Source of the DNA: RUG12461 sp045657665
Lineage (GTDB): Bacteria > Bacillota > Clostridia > Lachnospirales > Lachnospiraceae
Assembly (NCBI GenBank): GCA_045657665.1
Contig: JAZOTN010000033.1
Coordinates: 62,001-126,000, forward strand
Direction of reading: 5' to 3'
Length of the DNA: 64,000 nucleotides
The notes under the pieces are model-generated. The model saw only the letters and a program-made list of their open reading frames with translations. It was not told where the DNA came from and searched no databases. Positions 1 to 9,343 of the stretch are shown here, piece after piece (positions within the stretch are counted from its first letter, which is position 1; the number at the start of each line of letters is the position of its first letter). The translations under genes were made by a program, and so were the position numbers.

Positions 1-1299
1 GAAGGTGAAGAAGAGGCAGCTGCTGAAGAGGTAGAGGCAGTTACCGACACCACCGGTCCCGAAGACGGTACACCGCTCGAGCTGTGGACATTCGTAGAAC
101 TTCACGGAACTTTCTATCGCGATATGTGCGATAAGTGGAATGAGGAGAATCCGGACAAGCAGATCCGCCTCACCACCGTTACCTATCCTTACGGCGATAT
201 GCATCAGAAGATGATCATGAGCCTTCAGACCGGAACCGGCGCACCGGACATCTGCGACGTAGAGGTTGGCCAGTTCCCGAACGTAGTAGCATACGAAGAC
301 GAGGGACTTGTTCCGTTAAATGACTATGTTGCTCCTTACGAAGCAACGATGGTAAAATCCCGTCTTGATACTTATGCAGGCGAAGACGGAAATTACTACG
401 GCGCTCCGTTCCATGTAGGTGCTACACTGATGTATTACAACCTGGCTGCTATGGAAGAAGCAGGACTTTCTCAGGCAGATATCGATGCAGTTGATACCTG
501 GGATGACTGGGTAGCACTCGGCGAGAGATACATGGAAGGTATCGGCAACGCAGAAGGCAAATATTGGACTTCCGTTGATACAGGCGGAACAGACTGGATG
601 TGGCTTGCAATGGCTGAGTACGGCGAGGATTGGACCGGCGGATTCGAAGGACCGGCGAACGTACAGCTTGATTCTGTAAAGAAGATGCTGACCATGCAGC
701 AGGATTGGCTGAACAGCGGTCTGGCTGAGATCTCTCCGGACGGACATGTCGATCTTGAGGCAGGTTTCCAGAACATTCTGGATCACAACATCGTTTCCTT
801 CCCGAAGGCAGCTTGGTACATGAGCCGTTTCCTGAACTATATGCCGGAAGAAAAAGGCAACTGGTATCTGGCTCCCTGCCCGGTATTTGAGAAGAGCCAG
901 GGTCATTCCGTAGGTATCGGTGGTACCGGTACGGTCGTAACAGATCAGTCCGAAGCTCAGGAGCTTGCAGCAGAATTCGTTTGCTGGGCTAAGATGGGTG
1001 AGGAAGGTGAAAACTACATCTGGGAGAATCTCGGATTTGACGTTTGCAACACCGCTCTTTGGACACAGGATGCTTTCGCACATGATGACAGCAACCAGTA
1101 CAACCAGTTCTTCCGTAACTATCCGTATGACGTGCTGAACAAAATCAAAGACGGCATCGGCAAGATTTCTGTTGTAGCGATCAGCCCGACGATCAATGAC
1201 TACTTCTGCACCACGACTGCAAATGAGGTATTGGAGCAGGGTATGGATGTTGATGAAGCTCTTCAGGAGTTCCAGGACGCAGTTGATTTAGAGCAATAA
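1..1299 (+). CDS. Sugar ABC transporter extracellular binding protein (5' truncated)
   Basis: Family 1 extracellular solute-binding protein. The reading frame is open from base 1, so the start codon and lipoprotein signal lie outside the window. The first visible residues are an acidic, low-complexity linker (E/A-rich), followed by the mature fold starting near LELWTF. Later segments such as GNYYGAPFHVGATLMYYN and a Trp-rich ligand region fit carbohydrate binders. It would capture an oligosaccharide outside the membrane and deliver it to the two permeases downstream. The genes that follow make arabino-oligosaccharides the likely ligand; that is inference. A hairpin plus T-run separates it from the permeases, the usual way such operons overexpress the binding protein. 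No ATPase is encoded nearby, so a shared MsmX-type ATPase is likely. Confidence 0.93.
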   Translation, partial: EGEEEAAAEEVEAVTDTTGPEDGTPLELWTFVELHGTFYRDMCDKWNEENPDKQIRLTTVTYPYGDMHQKMIMSLQTGTGAPDICDVEVGQFPNVVAYEDEGLVPLNDYVAPYEATMVKSRLDTYAGEDGNYYGAPFHVGATLMYYNLAAMEEAGLSQADIDAVDTWDDWVALGERYMEGIGNAEGKYWTSVDTGGTDWMWLAMAEYGEDWTGGFEGPANVQLDSVKKMLTMQQDWLNSGLAEISPDGHVDLEAGFQNILDHNIVSFPKAAWYMSRFLNYMPEEKGNWYLAPCPVFEKSQGHSVGIGGTGTVVTDQSEAQELAAEFVCWAKMGEEGENYIWENLGFDVCNTALWTQDAFAHDDSNQYNQFFRNYPYDVLNKIKDGIGKISVVAISPTINDYFCTTTANEVLEQGMDVDEALQEFQDAVDLEQ

Positions 1300-1325
1300 A
1301 AATTAGACACATAAGGTCTGATTCA

Positions 1326-1354
1326 TAGGGGCTGCCAAAAGCAGCCCCTATTTT
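1326..1354 (+). terminator. Hairpin terminator/attenuator after the binding protein gene
   Basis: A perfect 10-bp stem (1326-1335 with 1341-1350, GC-rich core GGGGCTGC) has a 5-nt CAAAA loop and is followed by TTTT. It lies between the binding protein and the first permease and overlaps the permease leader, so partial read-through is expected. Confidence 0.75.
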
Positions 1355-1366
1355 CAAAAAGGGGTA

Positions 1367-2287
1367 ATGAAAGTGGAAAAGAAGAAAGCAAACGCATTTA
1401 CGAGATTTTTATACTCGCAGAAAACGGCTCCCTTTGTGTTTGTGCTGCCGTTTATATTAAGCTTCCTGATTTTCTGGGTCTATCCGATGATCAGCACCGT
1501 GACCATGAGCTTCCAGAACATCAAGCCGAGCGGAGCGGAATGGGTCGGACTCAGTAATTACGCGAAGCTTCTGAAAGATAACGTGTTTCATCAGGCCGTC
1601 GGAAACTCCATGCTTTATATGGTGCTGACCCTCGTTCTGCTGATCCCGTTTCCGATGCTGTGGGCTGTCCTCATTGACAGCAATCTTGTGAAAGCAAAGG
1701 GTGTATGGAAAGCAGTTATGTACATCCCGGCGCTTACATCTGTTGTTATTTCCGGAACACTGTTCCGTCTGATGTTTTCCGAATACAAGACCGGTTTCAT
1801 GAACCAGGTTCTGGAATTTTTCGGACATTCTTCTGTAAAATGGCTGAAAATGTACCCGACGGCATATTTCGCCCTGCTCCTTCTCTGCTGCTGGAGATGG
1901 ACGGGTGTGAATACTCTCTATTTCCTGTCGGGACTTAAAAATATAGATTCCGCACTTTATGAATCGGCGGATATTGACGGGGCGACACCCTGGCAGAAAT
2001 TCCGCTATGTCACGGTTCCGCTCCTTAAGCCTACCATCATCTACGTGCTGACGATCTCCGTATATGCCGGACTCGCCATGTTCCTGGAGAGCTTTATGTT
2101 ATGGGCGGGCAACTCCTCCCCGAAAAATATCGGACTTACGATTGTCGGATATCTGTACAAGCGCGGTATTGAAAAGAACCAGATGGGTTACGCATCCGCA
2201 GTTGGTTTGGTGCTCCTTGTTGTAGCGCTGGGAATCAATATGGTCCAGCTGATTGCGACGGGCACGTTTAAAAAGGAGGAGAAATAA
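1367..2287 (+). CDS. Sugar ABC transporter permease (MalF/UgpA type)
   Basis: Integral membrane permease of 306 residues with about six hydrophobic segments, starting with TM1 near residues 20-42 (FVFVLPFILSFLIFWVYP). The cytoplasmic EAA loop that docks the ATPase is visible near residues 200-222 (ESADIDGA..WQKF, then VTVPLLKP). It forms a heterodimer with the next gene product. The ATG at 1367 follows AAAAGGGGTA. It is translationally coupled to the second permease, whose ATG directly follows this stop codon. Confidence 0.93.
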   Translation: MKVEKKKANAFTRFLYSQKTAPFVFVLPFILSFLIFWVYPMISTVTMSFQNIKPSGAEWVGLSNYAKLLKDNVFHQAVGNSMLYMVLTLVLLIPFPMLWAVLIDSNLVKAKGVWKAVMYIPALTSVVISGTLFRLMFSEYKTGFMNQVLEFFGHSSVKWLKMYPTAYFALLLLCCWRWTGVNTLYFLSGLKNIDSALYESADIDGATPWQKFRYVTVPLLKPTIIYVLTISVYAGLAMFLESFMLWAGNSSPKNIGLTIVGYLYKRGIEKNQMGYASAVGLVLLVVALGINMVQLIATGTFKKEEK

Positions 2288-3196
2288 ATGGCTGAGATGA
2301 CAAAAACCGTTTCGACACCGAAACGGAGACACAGAAAAATCGGCGGAAAGAAAAGAATCTTTTTCTCCATCCTTGCTACGGCGTTTTTTGCGATCCTGTC
2401 CTGCATCATCGCATTCCCGCTTTTTGCCGGGCTTCTCGCATCCTTCCGTCCGGGTCGTGATCTGATCCGCAAAGGTCTTTCGATCGACCTTGATTTCAGC
2501 ACGATGACGCTGGATAACTACATCTATATTTTCGGAGGGAACGGAGGTAAGGAGGATTCCGCAAAGTACTTTATGTGGTTCAAGAACAGTGTGCTCCTTA
2601 CTTTGATCACGGTGGTCGGAACGCTTCTGATCTGCTACTTTGTTGCGTACGGGCTTTCCATGTATAATTTCAAGCTCAGGAACCTCCTGTTCTTCCTTGT
2701 CATCGCGACAATGATGGTTCCGTTTGAGATCCTGATGCTTCCTCTTTATCAGGAAGTTATTACCATAAAGCTCATTGATACGACCTGGGGTGTTATCCTG
2801 CCTGGCCTATGCGCTGCCGGAACGATATTTTTCTTCCGACAATACATGCAGGGCCTGCCAAAGGAGCTTCTCGATGCGGGACGTATCGACGGTGCGAATG
2901 AATACCGGATCTGTGTGCAGATCATGATGCCGATCACGAAGCCGGCGTTTGCTTCCATGGCGATCCTCTGTGCGATGGGTGCATGGAACAATCTTCTCTG
3001 GCCGATGCTTGTGTACCGTTCTTCGGATAAGTTCACGCTTCCGATCGGTCTGAATACTCTGCTGACACCTTACGGGAATAACTACGATGTTCTGATCGCA
3101 GGTTCGATGTTCTCGATCCTTCCGGTACTGGCAGTGTTCCTGATCTTCCAGAAATACCTGATCGACGGTATGACGGCAGGAGCAGTCAAAGGCTAA
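2288..3196 (+). CDS. Sugar ABC transporter permease (MalG type)
   Basis: Second permease, 302 residues, with an N-terminal TM near residues 22-45 and the EAA loop near 193-216 (LLDAGRIDGANEYR, then MMPITKPA). It pairs with the 1367-2287 product. The ATG directly abuts the upstream TAA, preceded by AAGGAGG inside the upstream gene. The stop codon sits in the loop of a strong hairpin. Confidence 0.93.
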   Translation: MAEMTKTVSTPKRRHRKIGGKKRIFFSILATAFFAILSCIIAFPLFAGLLASFRPGRDLIRKGLSIDLDFSTMTLDNYIYIFGGNGGKEDSAKYFMWFKNSVLLTLITVVGTLLICYFVAYGLSMYNFKLRNLLFFLVIATMMVPFEILMLPLYQEVITIKLIDTTWGVILPGLCAAGTIFFFRQYMQGLPKELLDAGRIDGANEYRICVQIMMPITKPAFASMAILCAMGAWNNLLWPMLVYRSSDKFTLPIGLNTLLTPYGNNYDVLIAGSMFSILPVLAVFLIFQKYLIDGMTAGAVKG

Positions 3197-3290
3197 CGCC
3201 TTTGACTGCATGTATGCACACGATGCGCCGGGGAAAACTGCTTCGCAGTTGCGCATCGGCGCAAGGCACAGCAGGAAGTATCCTGCTGTG
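3182..3290 (+). promoter_or_regulatory. Three consecutive hairpins between permease and GH43 genes
   Basis: Hairpin A is a perfect 12-bp stem (3182-3193 / 3198-3209) with loop TAAC that includes the permease stop codon. Hairpin B pairs CGATGCGC 3221-3228 with 3251-3258 and encloses a small inner stem AACTGC/GCAGTT (3236-3241 / 3245-3250). Hairpin C is a perfect 10-bp stem (3267-3276 / 3281-3290). No T-run follows any of them, so they look more like mRNA stabilising or processing structures than terminators. Confidence 0.6.
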
Positions 3291-3310
3291 ATTAACAGGA
3301 GTAATACATT

Positions 3311-4264
3311 ATGGACAAACAGCTAAATTTCAACACACCATGGATCCTGCAGCGCGCCGACCCGTATGTTTATCGGCACACGGATGGGACCTATTATTTC
3401 ACGGCCTCCGTGCCGGCCTATGACGGCGTTGTGCTGAGGCGTGCAAAGAGCCTTGCGGAGCTTAAGGACGCAGAGGAGACCGAGATCTGGCACTTTCATG
3501 AATCGGGGCCGATGAGCCAGCATATCTGGGCACCGGAACTGCATTATCTGGATGGTAAGTGGTACATTTATTTCGCGGGAAGTCAGAAGGATGACATCTG
3601 GGCGCTGCGGCCTTACGTGCTCGAGTGTGCGGATGAGGATCCGATCACCGGCAGCTGGGTCGAGCTCGGTAAGATGCAGAGGGCGGATGAGGATGAGTTT
3701 TCCTTTGAGGCGTTCTCTCTGGATGGGACTGTGTTTGAAAACCGTGGAAAACGCTATTATGTATGGGCGGAAAAGGTCGGTGTCGGGAAACAGATCAGCA
3801 ATCTTTATATTGCCGAGATGGAAAACCCGCACGAACTGAAAACCGTACAGGTGCTCCTGACGACCCCGGATTATGACTGGGAAAGGATTGGTTTCTGGGT
3901 AAATGAAGGTCCGGCCGTGATCCATCACGGAGGAAAGATCTTCCTTACCTATTCCGCGAGTGAGACTGGTGCGGCATACTGCATGGGAATGCTGTCCGCG
4001 GACGAAGACAGTGATCTTCTGGATCCGCGTTCCTGGAAAAAGGAGCGCTATCCGGTTTTAAAAACCGACGAGTCACTTGAGATCTACGGACCGGGACATA
4101 ATTCATTTACCGTGGACGAGGACGGAAACGACATCTGTGTCTATCATGCAAGAAAGGAATCAAAGATCGAAGGCGATCCCCTTTACAATCCGAACCGTCA
4201 CGCGCAGCTCATGAAAGTACGCTGGGATGAGAACGGGCGGCCGGTGTTCTCCTACAAAGATTAA
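3311..4264 (+). CDS. GH43 exo-alpha-1,5-L-arabinofuranosidase-like (cytoplasmic)
   Basis: A single-domain five-bladed beta-propeller glycosidase of 317 residues without a signal peptide. The candidate general base is Asp17 in RADPYVYR, the pKa-modulating Asp is Asp138 in FSLDGT, and the acid is Glu199 in NEGP. The N-terminus resembles GH43 subfamily 26 exo-arabinofuranosidases, which remove terminal arabinofuranose from 1,5-linked oligomers. The subfamily call is from memory of the motif. It probably trims imported arabino-oligosaccharides. The ATG at 3311 is preceded by AACAGGAG with usual spacing. Confidence 0.85.
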   Translation: MDKQLNFNTPWILQRADPYVYRHTDGTYYFTASVPAYDGVVLRRAKSLAELKDAEETEIWHFHESGPMSQHIWAPELHYLDGKWYIYFAGSQKDDIWALRPYVLECADEDPITGSWVELGKMQRADEDEFSFEAFSLDGTVFENRGKRYYVWAEKVGVGKQISNLYIAEMENPHELKTVQVLLTTPDYDWERIGFWVNEGPAVIHHGGKIFLTYSASETGAAYCMGMLSADEDSDLLDPRSWKKERYPVLKTDESLEIYGPGHNSFTVDEDGNDICVYHARKESKIEGDPLYNPNRHAQLMKVRWDENGRPVFSYKD

Positions 4265-4287
4265 GAAAGGAAAAGGGGCAGTTGATC

Positions 4288-6219
4288 ATGCAAAAACTCC
4301 ATACGATTCCGCTGAATGCGATCCGTATCAATGATCCGTTTTGGAATAAGTATACTTCGCTTGTGACAAAGGAGATCATTCCATATCAGTGGGAGGTTTT
4401 AAATGACCGTGAACCCACGGCGGAAAAGAGTCACTGCATTGAGAATTTCCGTATCGCCGCAGGGGAAGCGGAGGGCGATTTTTACGGCTTTGTTTTTCAG
4501 GACACGGATCTTGCAAAATGGCTGGAGGCAGTCGCCTATTCCCTTTCCTATGAAAAAAACGAAGAGCTTGAGAAAACCGCGGATGAGGCGATCAATCTGA
4601 TCGCAAGAGCGCAGCAGAGCGACGGCTATCTTGACACCTATTTCATGATCAAGGAGCCGGAGGGGAAATTCACAAACCTTCGTGAAGGTCACGAGCTTTA
4701 TACTGCCGGTCATTTCATGGAGGCGGCGGTTGCTTATTACGAGGTGACCGGCAAGGACGTTCTCCTTAAGGTCATGGAAAAAAACGCGGATCTCATCTGC
4801 GAAACATTTCATCAAAAGAAATATGAACATGCGGTTCCGGGTCATCAGGAGGTCGAGATCGGGCTGATCAGACTTTACCATGCTACGGGGAAAAGAAAGT
4901 ACCTCGACATGGCGAAGGACTTTATCGACCGAAGGGGCGTGGAGCCGAACTATCTTGTCAGCGAGCATGAGCATGCGAACTGGACGGACGTGTTTCATAA
5001 TCCCGATCCGTTTTTCCCGGAATACTCCCAATGTAATGAACCCGTAAGAAAGCAGAAGACAGCGCGGGGACACGCGGTACGGGCCGTGTATATGTATGCG
5101 GCGATGGCGGATCTTGCATATGAGTATCAGGATAAGGAACTGATGACAGCGTGTGAGACGCTGTATGAGAACATCGTGGAAAAGCAGATGTATCTCACCG
5201 GCGGAATCGGTTCCAGCGGGATTTATGAGCGGTTCACCGTTGATTATGATCTTCCGAATGACCGGAATTATTCCGAGTCCTGCGCGTCCATCGGACTTGC
5301 ACTTTTCTGCAGAAGGATGACTCAAATCACGCATGATGCGAAATATATCGAAACGCTGGAAACGGCACTTTACAATACGGTGCTTTCAGGCATCGCGATG
5401 GACGGAAAGAGCTTCTTTTATGTGAATCCGCTTGAGGTCTGGCCGGAAAACTGTCTCCCGTTTACCTCGATGAATCACGTGGAGCCGGTACGAAAGAAGT
5501 GGTTCGGCTGTGCCTGCTGCCCGCCGAATATAGCAAGGACACTTGCCTCGCTTGGGGAATATGTCTGCTTTACCGGCGAGAACGAGGTGTATCTGAATCT
5601 TCTGATCGGATGTGATCTGACCGCGGAGCTTTCCGGAAAGCCGGTTCGTTTTTCCGTCAGGACCAAAATGCCGTTCGAGGGAGAAACGGAGATCATGATC
5701 GAAAACCCGGAGCAGGGAGAGGGCAGCTTTTATCTCCGGATCCCGTCTTACGCCGGGAAAGCGAAGGTGTTCCTTGATGGAGAAGAGATTTCCGCTGACA
5801 TGGAAGGCGGCTATGCAAAGATCCCGGTGTCGGGAAAAGAGAGGAAGGTTTCGCTGCACTTTGAGATGCCGGCGCATTTTGTATATGCCGATCCGGAGGT
5901 GCGTGCGGATGCCGGAAGGGTGGCGGTGAAAAAAGGCCCGCTCGTCTATGCGGCGGAAGAAACGGATAACGGAAAGAATCTTTCTTCTCTTTCCGTTGAT
6001 ACTTCGGTTCTTCCGAAAGAACAATATGAAGAAAACCTGCTTGGCGGCACGGAGGTCATCGAGCTGAAAGGGCGGCGTCTGAAACGGGGCGACGGATCCA
6101 CAGGGCTCTACCGGATTGTAAAGCCGGAGGAGGAAGAAGCAAAGATCCGTATGATCCCTTACTGCTACTGGGACAACCGGGAGCCCGGCGAGATGCAGGT
6201 CTGGATGAGAGAGAAGTAA
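4288..6219 (+). CDS. GH127 beta-L-arabinofuranosidase
   Basis: Matches the GH127 (former DUF1680) family of cysteine glycosidases such as HypBA1, which release beta-L-arabinofuranose. Counting from this ATG, the zinc-cluster and catalytic residues are visible: Glu314 (IYERF), Glu330 and Cys332 (SESCAS), and Cys410/Cys411 (GCACCPPNIAR). Helical (alpha/alpha) barrel sequence comes first and beta-rich sequence after about residue 430. No signal peptide, so it acts in the cytoplasm on imported substrate. An in-frame TTG at 4282 is an alternative start; ATG 4288 is preferred because AAAAGGGG sits 9 bases upstream. It lies 23 bases after the GH43 gene, in one operon. Confidence 0.92.
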   Translation: MQKLHTIPLNAIRINDPFWNKYTSLVTKEIIPYQWEVLNDREPTAEKSHCIENFRIAAGEAEGDFYGFVFQDTDLAKWLEAVAYSLSYEKNEELEKTADEAINLIARAQQSDGYLDTYFMIKEPEGKFTNLREGHELYTAGHFMEAAVAYYEVTGKDVLLKVMEKNADLICETFHQKKYEHAVPGHQEVEIGLIRLYHATGKRKYLDMAKDFIDRRGVEPNYLVSEHEHANWTDVFHNPDPFFPEYSQCNEPVRKQKTARGHAVRAVYMYAAMADLAYEYQDKELMTACETLYENIVEKQMYLTGGIGSSGIYERFTVDYDLPNDRNYSESCASIGLALFCRRMTQITHDAKYIETLETALYNTVLSGIAMDGKSFFYVNPLEVWPENCLPFTSMNHVEPVRKKWFGCACCPPNIARTLASLGEYVCFTGENEVYLNLLIGCDLTAELSGKPVRFSVRTKMPFEGETEIMIENPEQGEGSFYLRIPSYAGKAKVFLDGEEISADMEGGYAKIPVSGKERKVSLHFEMPAHFVYADPEVRADAGRVAVKKGPLVYAAEETDNGKNLSSLSVDTSVLPKEQYEENLLGGTEVIELKGRRLKRGDGSTGLYRIVKPEEEEAKIRMIPYCYWDNREPGEMQVWMREK

Positions 6220-6237
6220 CCGGAAGGATGAATTAAG

Positions 6238-7794
6238 ATGGTTCAAAGGATCAGAAAAAAGGTAGTATCGGTTATGGCGATGGTAGTCGGAGCAGCGGTA
6301 TTGGCCGCGGGGTGCGGAGAGAATCATAAAGCGTCTCTTCCGGAGGAGCTTCCCGAGGAGGAGATCAAAACGGGGGCCTTCAGTGCAGGAGCATCGCTTC
6401 ATGATCCCTTTATCATTGAGGGGGATGACGGAAAGTATTATTGCTACGGCACGCATATGACGGCTGCGACCACAGAGGATCTGCGCACGTTTAAACTGTG
6501 GGCGGACGGTGTGGACGAAGGGAACAAAATTTATGACAACCTGATCGAGGAGCCGTTTGACGCTTTTTCCTTTGTCGGAAAAAACAGTGACAAATGGTAT
6601 TCGGTCTGGGCACCGAGTGTCATCTACAATGAAACGACAAAGAAATATCTGATGTATTTCTGCACCACCAGCAGCTACATCATGAGCAATCTCTGCTACG
6701 CGACAAGCGATAACGCAGGCGGTCCCTATCATTATGAAGGAACCGTGATCTACTCCGGCTTTACGAAACCGAATGCGTTAAAGACGAACTATTACGAGAT
6801 CATGGGAGAAGATAAAAAAGTTCGTGAGCGTTACATCAATGTGGCGGGATTCAACAACCAGTATTATCCGAACGCCATTGATCCGGCGATGTTTTATGAC
6901 GCGGACGGCAGGATGTGGATGGTGTACGGGTCCTGGTCGGGCGGGATCTTCCTTCTGGAGCTGGATCCGGAGACGAATGAACCGATCCACCCGGAAACGG
7001 ACGATGCGAATGAAGTGGACAAATACTACGGGAAACGGCTTGTGGGCGGATTCCATCATGCGATTGAAGGTCCGTACATTCATTACGATGAGACGAGTGG
7101 GTATTACTATCTCTTCCTTTCTTACGGACAGCTTCAGCAGATGGGAGGCTATCAGATCCGGGTGTTCCGAAGCGATAAGCCGGACGGCGTCTATACGGAT
7201 GCGGCGGGACAGACACTGGGGATCAACGGTGATCTGGATCACTTTGAAAATTACGGCACCAAGCTGATGGGCAATTATACACTGCCCTCGCTCGTTCAGA
7301 CCTACATGGCACCCGGCGGACAGTCCACCTTTGTTTCCGACGGAAAGCTCTTCATCGTCTACCATCAGAGGTTCAAGAAAATGGACGAGTATCATGAGCC
7401 GCGTGTACACCAGATGGCGATGAACGAAGAGGGATGGCCCTGCATCTTCCCGTTTGCGACATGCGGGGAAAGCCTGAGTGAAAACGGGTATCAGCAGGCA
7501 GATCTTTCCGGGACGGTATATCTTCTGAACCACGGGCTTGCGGTTGATCAGAAGGTGAATGAAGCCGTGAAGTGTACCTTTGAAGGTGGCCAGATCACGG
7601 GAGACCTGAGCGGCACTTATGAGGTCAAAGAGGGAACAAATTTTGCGGATATCACGATCGATGGGGTTACGTATCACGGCGTACTCATTGAGATGATCGA
7701 CGAGGCCGGGAACAATACGTTCTGCTTTTCCGGCATCGGGAATAACAATGAGTCACTTTGGGGAATCCATTATTTAAAAACGGAGGGAGAATGA
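6238..7794 (+). CDS. GH43 endo-arabinanase-like lipoprotein
   Basis: An extracellular, membrane-anchored GH43. The signal peptide ends in lipobox LAAGC with Cys26 as the lipidated residue. The catalytic propeller follows: Asp56 in HDPF (base), Asp215 in NAIDP (modulator), Glu277 in IEGPY (acid). After about residue 420 an extra beta domain follows, an arrangement seen in AbnB/Abn2-type arabinan endo-1,5-alpha-L-arabinanases (518 residues here). It would cut arabinan at the cell surface and feed the ABC transporter. It is the only clearly exported enzyme of the cluster. The start has AAGGA upstream. Confidence 0.87.
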   Translation: MVQRIRKKVVSVMAMVVGAAVLAAGCGENHKASLPEELPEEEIKTGAFSAGASLHDPFIIEGDDGKYYCYGTHMTAATTEDLRTFKLWADGVDEGNKIYDNLIEEPFDAFSFVGKNSDKWYSVWAPSVIYNETTKKYLMYFCTTSSYIMSNLCYATSDNAGGPYHYEGTVIYSGFTKPNALKTNYYEIMGEDKKVRERYINVAGFNNQYYPNAIDPAMFYDADGRMWMVYGSWSGGIFLLELDPETNEPIHPETDDANEVDKYYGKRLVGGFHHAIEGPYIHYDETSGYYYLFLSYGQLQQMGGYQIRVFRSDKPDGVYTDAAGQTLGINGDLDHFENYGTKLMGNYTLPSLVQTYMAPGGQSTFVSDGKLFIVYHQRFKKMDEYHEPRVHQMAMNEEGWPCIFPFATCGESLSENGYQQADLSGTVYLLNHGLAVDQKVNEAVKCTFEGGQITGDLSGTYEVKEGTNFADITIDGVTYHGVLIEMIDEAGNNTFCFSGIGNNNESLWGIHYLKTEGE

Positions 7795-7795
7795 C

Positions 7796-9301
7796 ATGGC
7801 AAAATTAGTCATCAACGAAACGAAGAAGCTTGGCAGGATTGAGCCGGAGATCTACGGACATTTTTCCGAGCATCTCGGCAGATGCATCTATGAAGGACTT
7901 TATGTAGGTGAGAACTCAGATGTTCCGAACGTGAACGGGATGCGGACCGACGTGGTCGAGGCGCTGAAGGAGATTCAGGTTCCGGTGCTCCGCTGGCCGG
8001 GCGGGTGCTTCGCGGATGAGTATCACTGGAAGGATGGTATCGGAGAGAAGAGCAAACGCAAAAAAATGATCAATACCCACTGGGGCGGCGTGACGGAGGA
8101 CAACAGCTTCGGAACGCATGAGTTCATGGAACTCTGCCGTCAGATCGGATGCAAGACCTATGTCAACGGAAATGTCGGCAGCGGAAGCGTGCAGGAAATG
8201 TCAGAGTGGGTTGAGTACATGACATTTAAGGGTGTCTCTCCTATGGCGGACCTCCGGAAGGAAAACGGCCATGAAGAACCCTGGAAGGTGGATTATTTCG
8301 GCGTCGGTAATGAGAACTGGGGCTGCGGCGGCAATATGACACCGGAGTATTATGCGAATGAATACCGTCGTTATCAGACCTATGTGCGCCAGTATGACGA
8401 GAAGAATCCGATCAAGAAGATCTGCTGCGGCGCAAATGTAGACGATTATCACTGGACCGAGGGCGTGATGAAAACATGCTTTGATCATGTGCCCGAAGAC
8501 TTCCACGGTTTCATGGATCTGATCTCGCTTCATTATTATGTGCATCCGGAAGGATGGCAGATCAAGGGAAGCGCGACCGATTACAATGAGGAAGGCTGGT
8601 ACAAGACGCTGTTTAAAGCGCTCTATATCGACGAACTGATCACCCGTCATTCCGCGATCATCGATCAGTACGACCCGGAGAAGAAGATCGGTCTTTCCGT
8701 GGATGAGTGGGGAACCTGGTTCACGGTGGAGCCGGGCACGAATCCGGGATTCCTGTATCAGCAGAGTACCGTGCGTGACGCGCTTGTTGCAGGTATCTCC
8801 CTGAACATCTTCAATAAACACTGTGACCGCGTGAAGCTGGCCTGCATCGCACAGATGATCAATGTACTTCAGGCGGTGATCCTGACCGACGGTAGCAGAA
8901 TGCTGAGGACTCCGACCTGGCATGTGTTCCATATGTATCGTCATCATCAGGGAGCTGAGCTCCTTCAGAGCGCCCTTTCCGGGTGCGGTGAGACCGGCGT
9001 GGACGAATGGAAGGTTCCGGAGCTCACGGAATCCGTTTCCGAAAAGGACGGCATCATCACGATCACGGTGAACAACCTTTCCGTGACAGATGATAAAGAA
9101 CTTACCATCAGCTTCGCTGAGAACAAGACCTATGAGGTCGTAGAGGCTACCGTCGTAACAAGCGGAGACGTTCATGACAAGAACACATTTGAGGAACCCG
9201 ATTTTGTAAAGGAGCAGGCATTTACAGCCTATAAGGCAGCAGATGGAGGACTCTCCGTAACGCTTCCGAAGGCAAGTGTGGTTTCGATCCGTGTAAAGTA
9301 A
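7796..9301 (+). CDS. abfA: GH51 alpha-L-arabinofuranosidase
   Basis: Family GH51 retaining arabinofuranosidase, 501 residues, with the (beta/alpha)8 barrel first and a C-terminal beta domain from about residue 400. The acid/base is Glu173 in GVGNENW and the nucleophile Glu304 in LSVDEWGTWF. No signal peptide, hence intracellular hydrolysis of imported arabinosides. The ATG follows the previous stop by one base, and GGAGGGAGA lies within the upstream coding end. With GH43 and GH127 it covers both alpha- and beta-linked arabinofuranose. Confidence 0.95.
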   Translation: MAKLVINETKKLGRIEPEIYGHFSEHLGRCIYEGLYVGENSDVPNVNGMRTDVVEALKEIQVPVLRWPGGCFADEYHWKDGIGEKSKRKKMINTHWGGVTEDNSFGTHEFMELCRQIGCKTYVNGNVGSGSVQEMSEWVEYMTFKGVSPMADLRKENGHEEPWKVDYFGVGNENWGCGGNMTPEYYANEYRRYQTYVRQYDEKNPIKKICCGANVDDYHWTEGVMKTCFDHVPEDFHGFMDLISLHYYVHPEGWQIKGSATDYNEEGWYKTLFKALYIDELITRHSAIIDQYDPEKKIGLSVDEWGTWFTVEPGTNPGFLYQQSTVRDALVAGISLNIFNKHCDRVKLACIAQMINVLQAVILTDGSRMLRTPTWHVFHMYRHHQGAELLQSALSGCGETGVDEWKVPELTESVSEKDGIITITVNNLSVTDDKELTISFAENKTYEVVEATVVTSGDVHDKNTFEEPDFVKEQAFTAYKAADGGLSVTLPKASVVSIRVK

Positions 9302-9343
9302 AAACAGTGAGCGTATAAAAAACGTTTACTTTGGAGATCGTAT

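Noticed and set aside
316..1083. Long minus-strand frame inside the binding protein gene
   Set aside because: It is antisense to a clear family protein, has no ribosome site and a Cys/His/Arg-rich composition typical of a shadow frame.
5386..6732. 448-codon minus-strand frame opposite GH127/GH43
   Set aside because: Antisense to two recognised glycosidases; the sequence shows no family and is His/Arg-rich.
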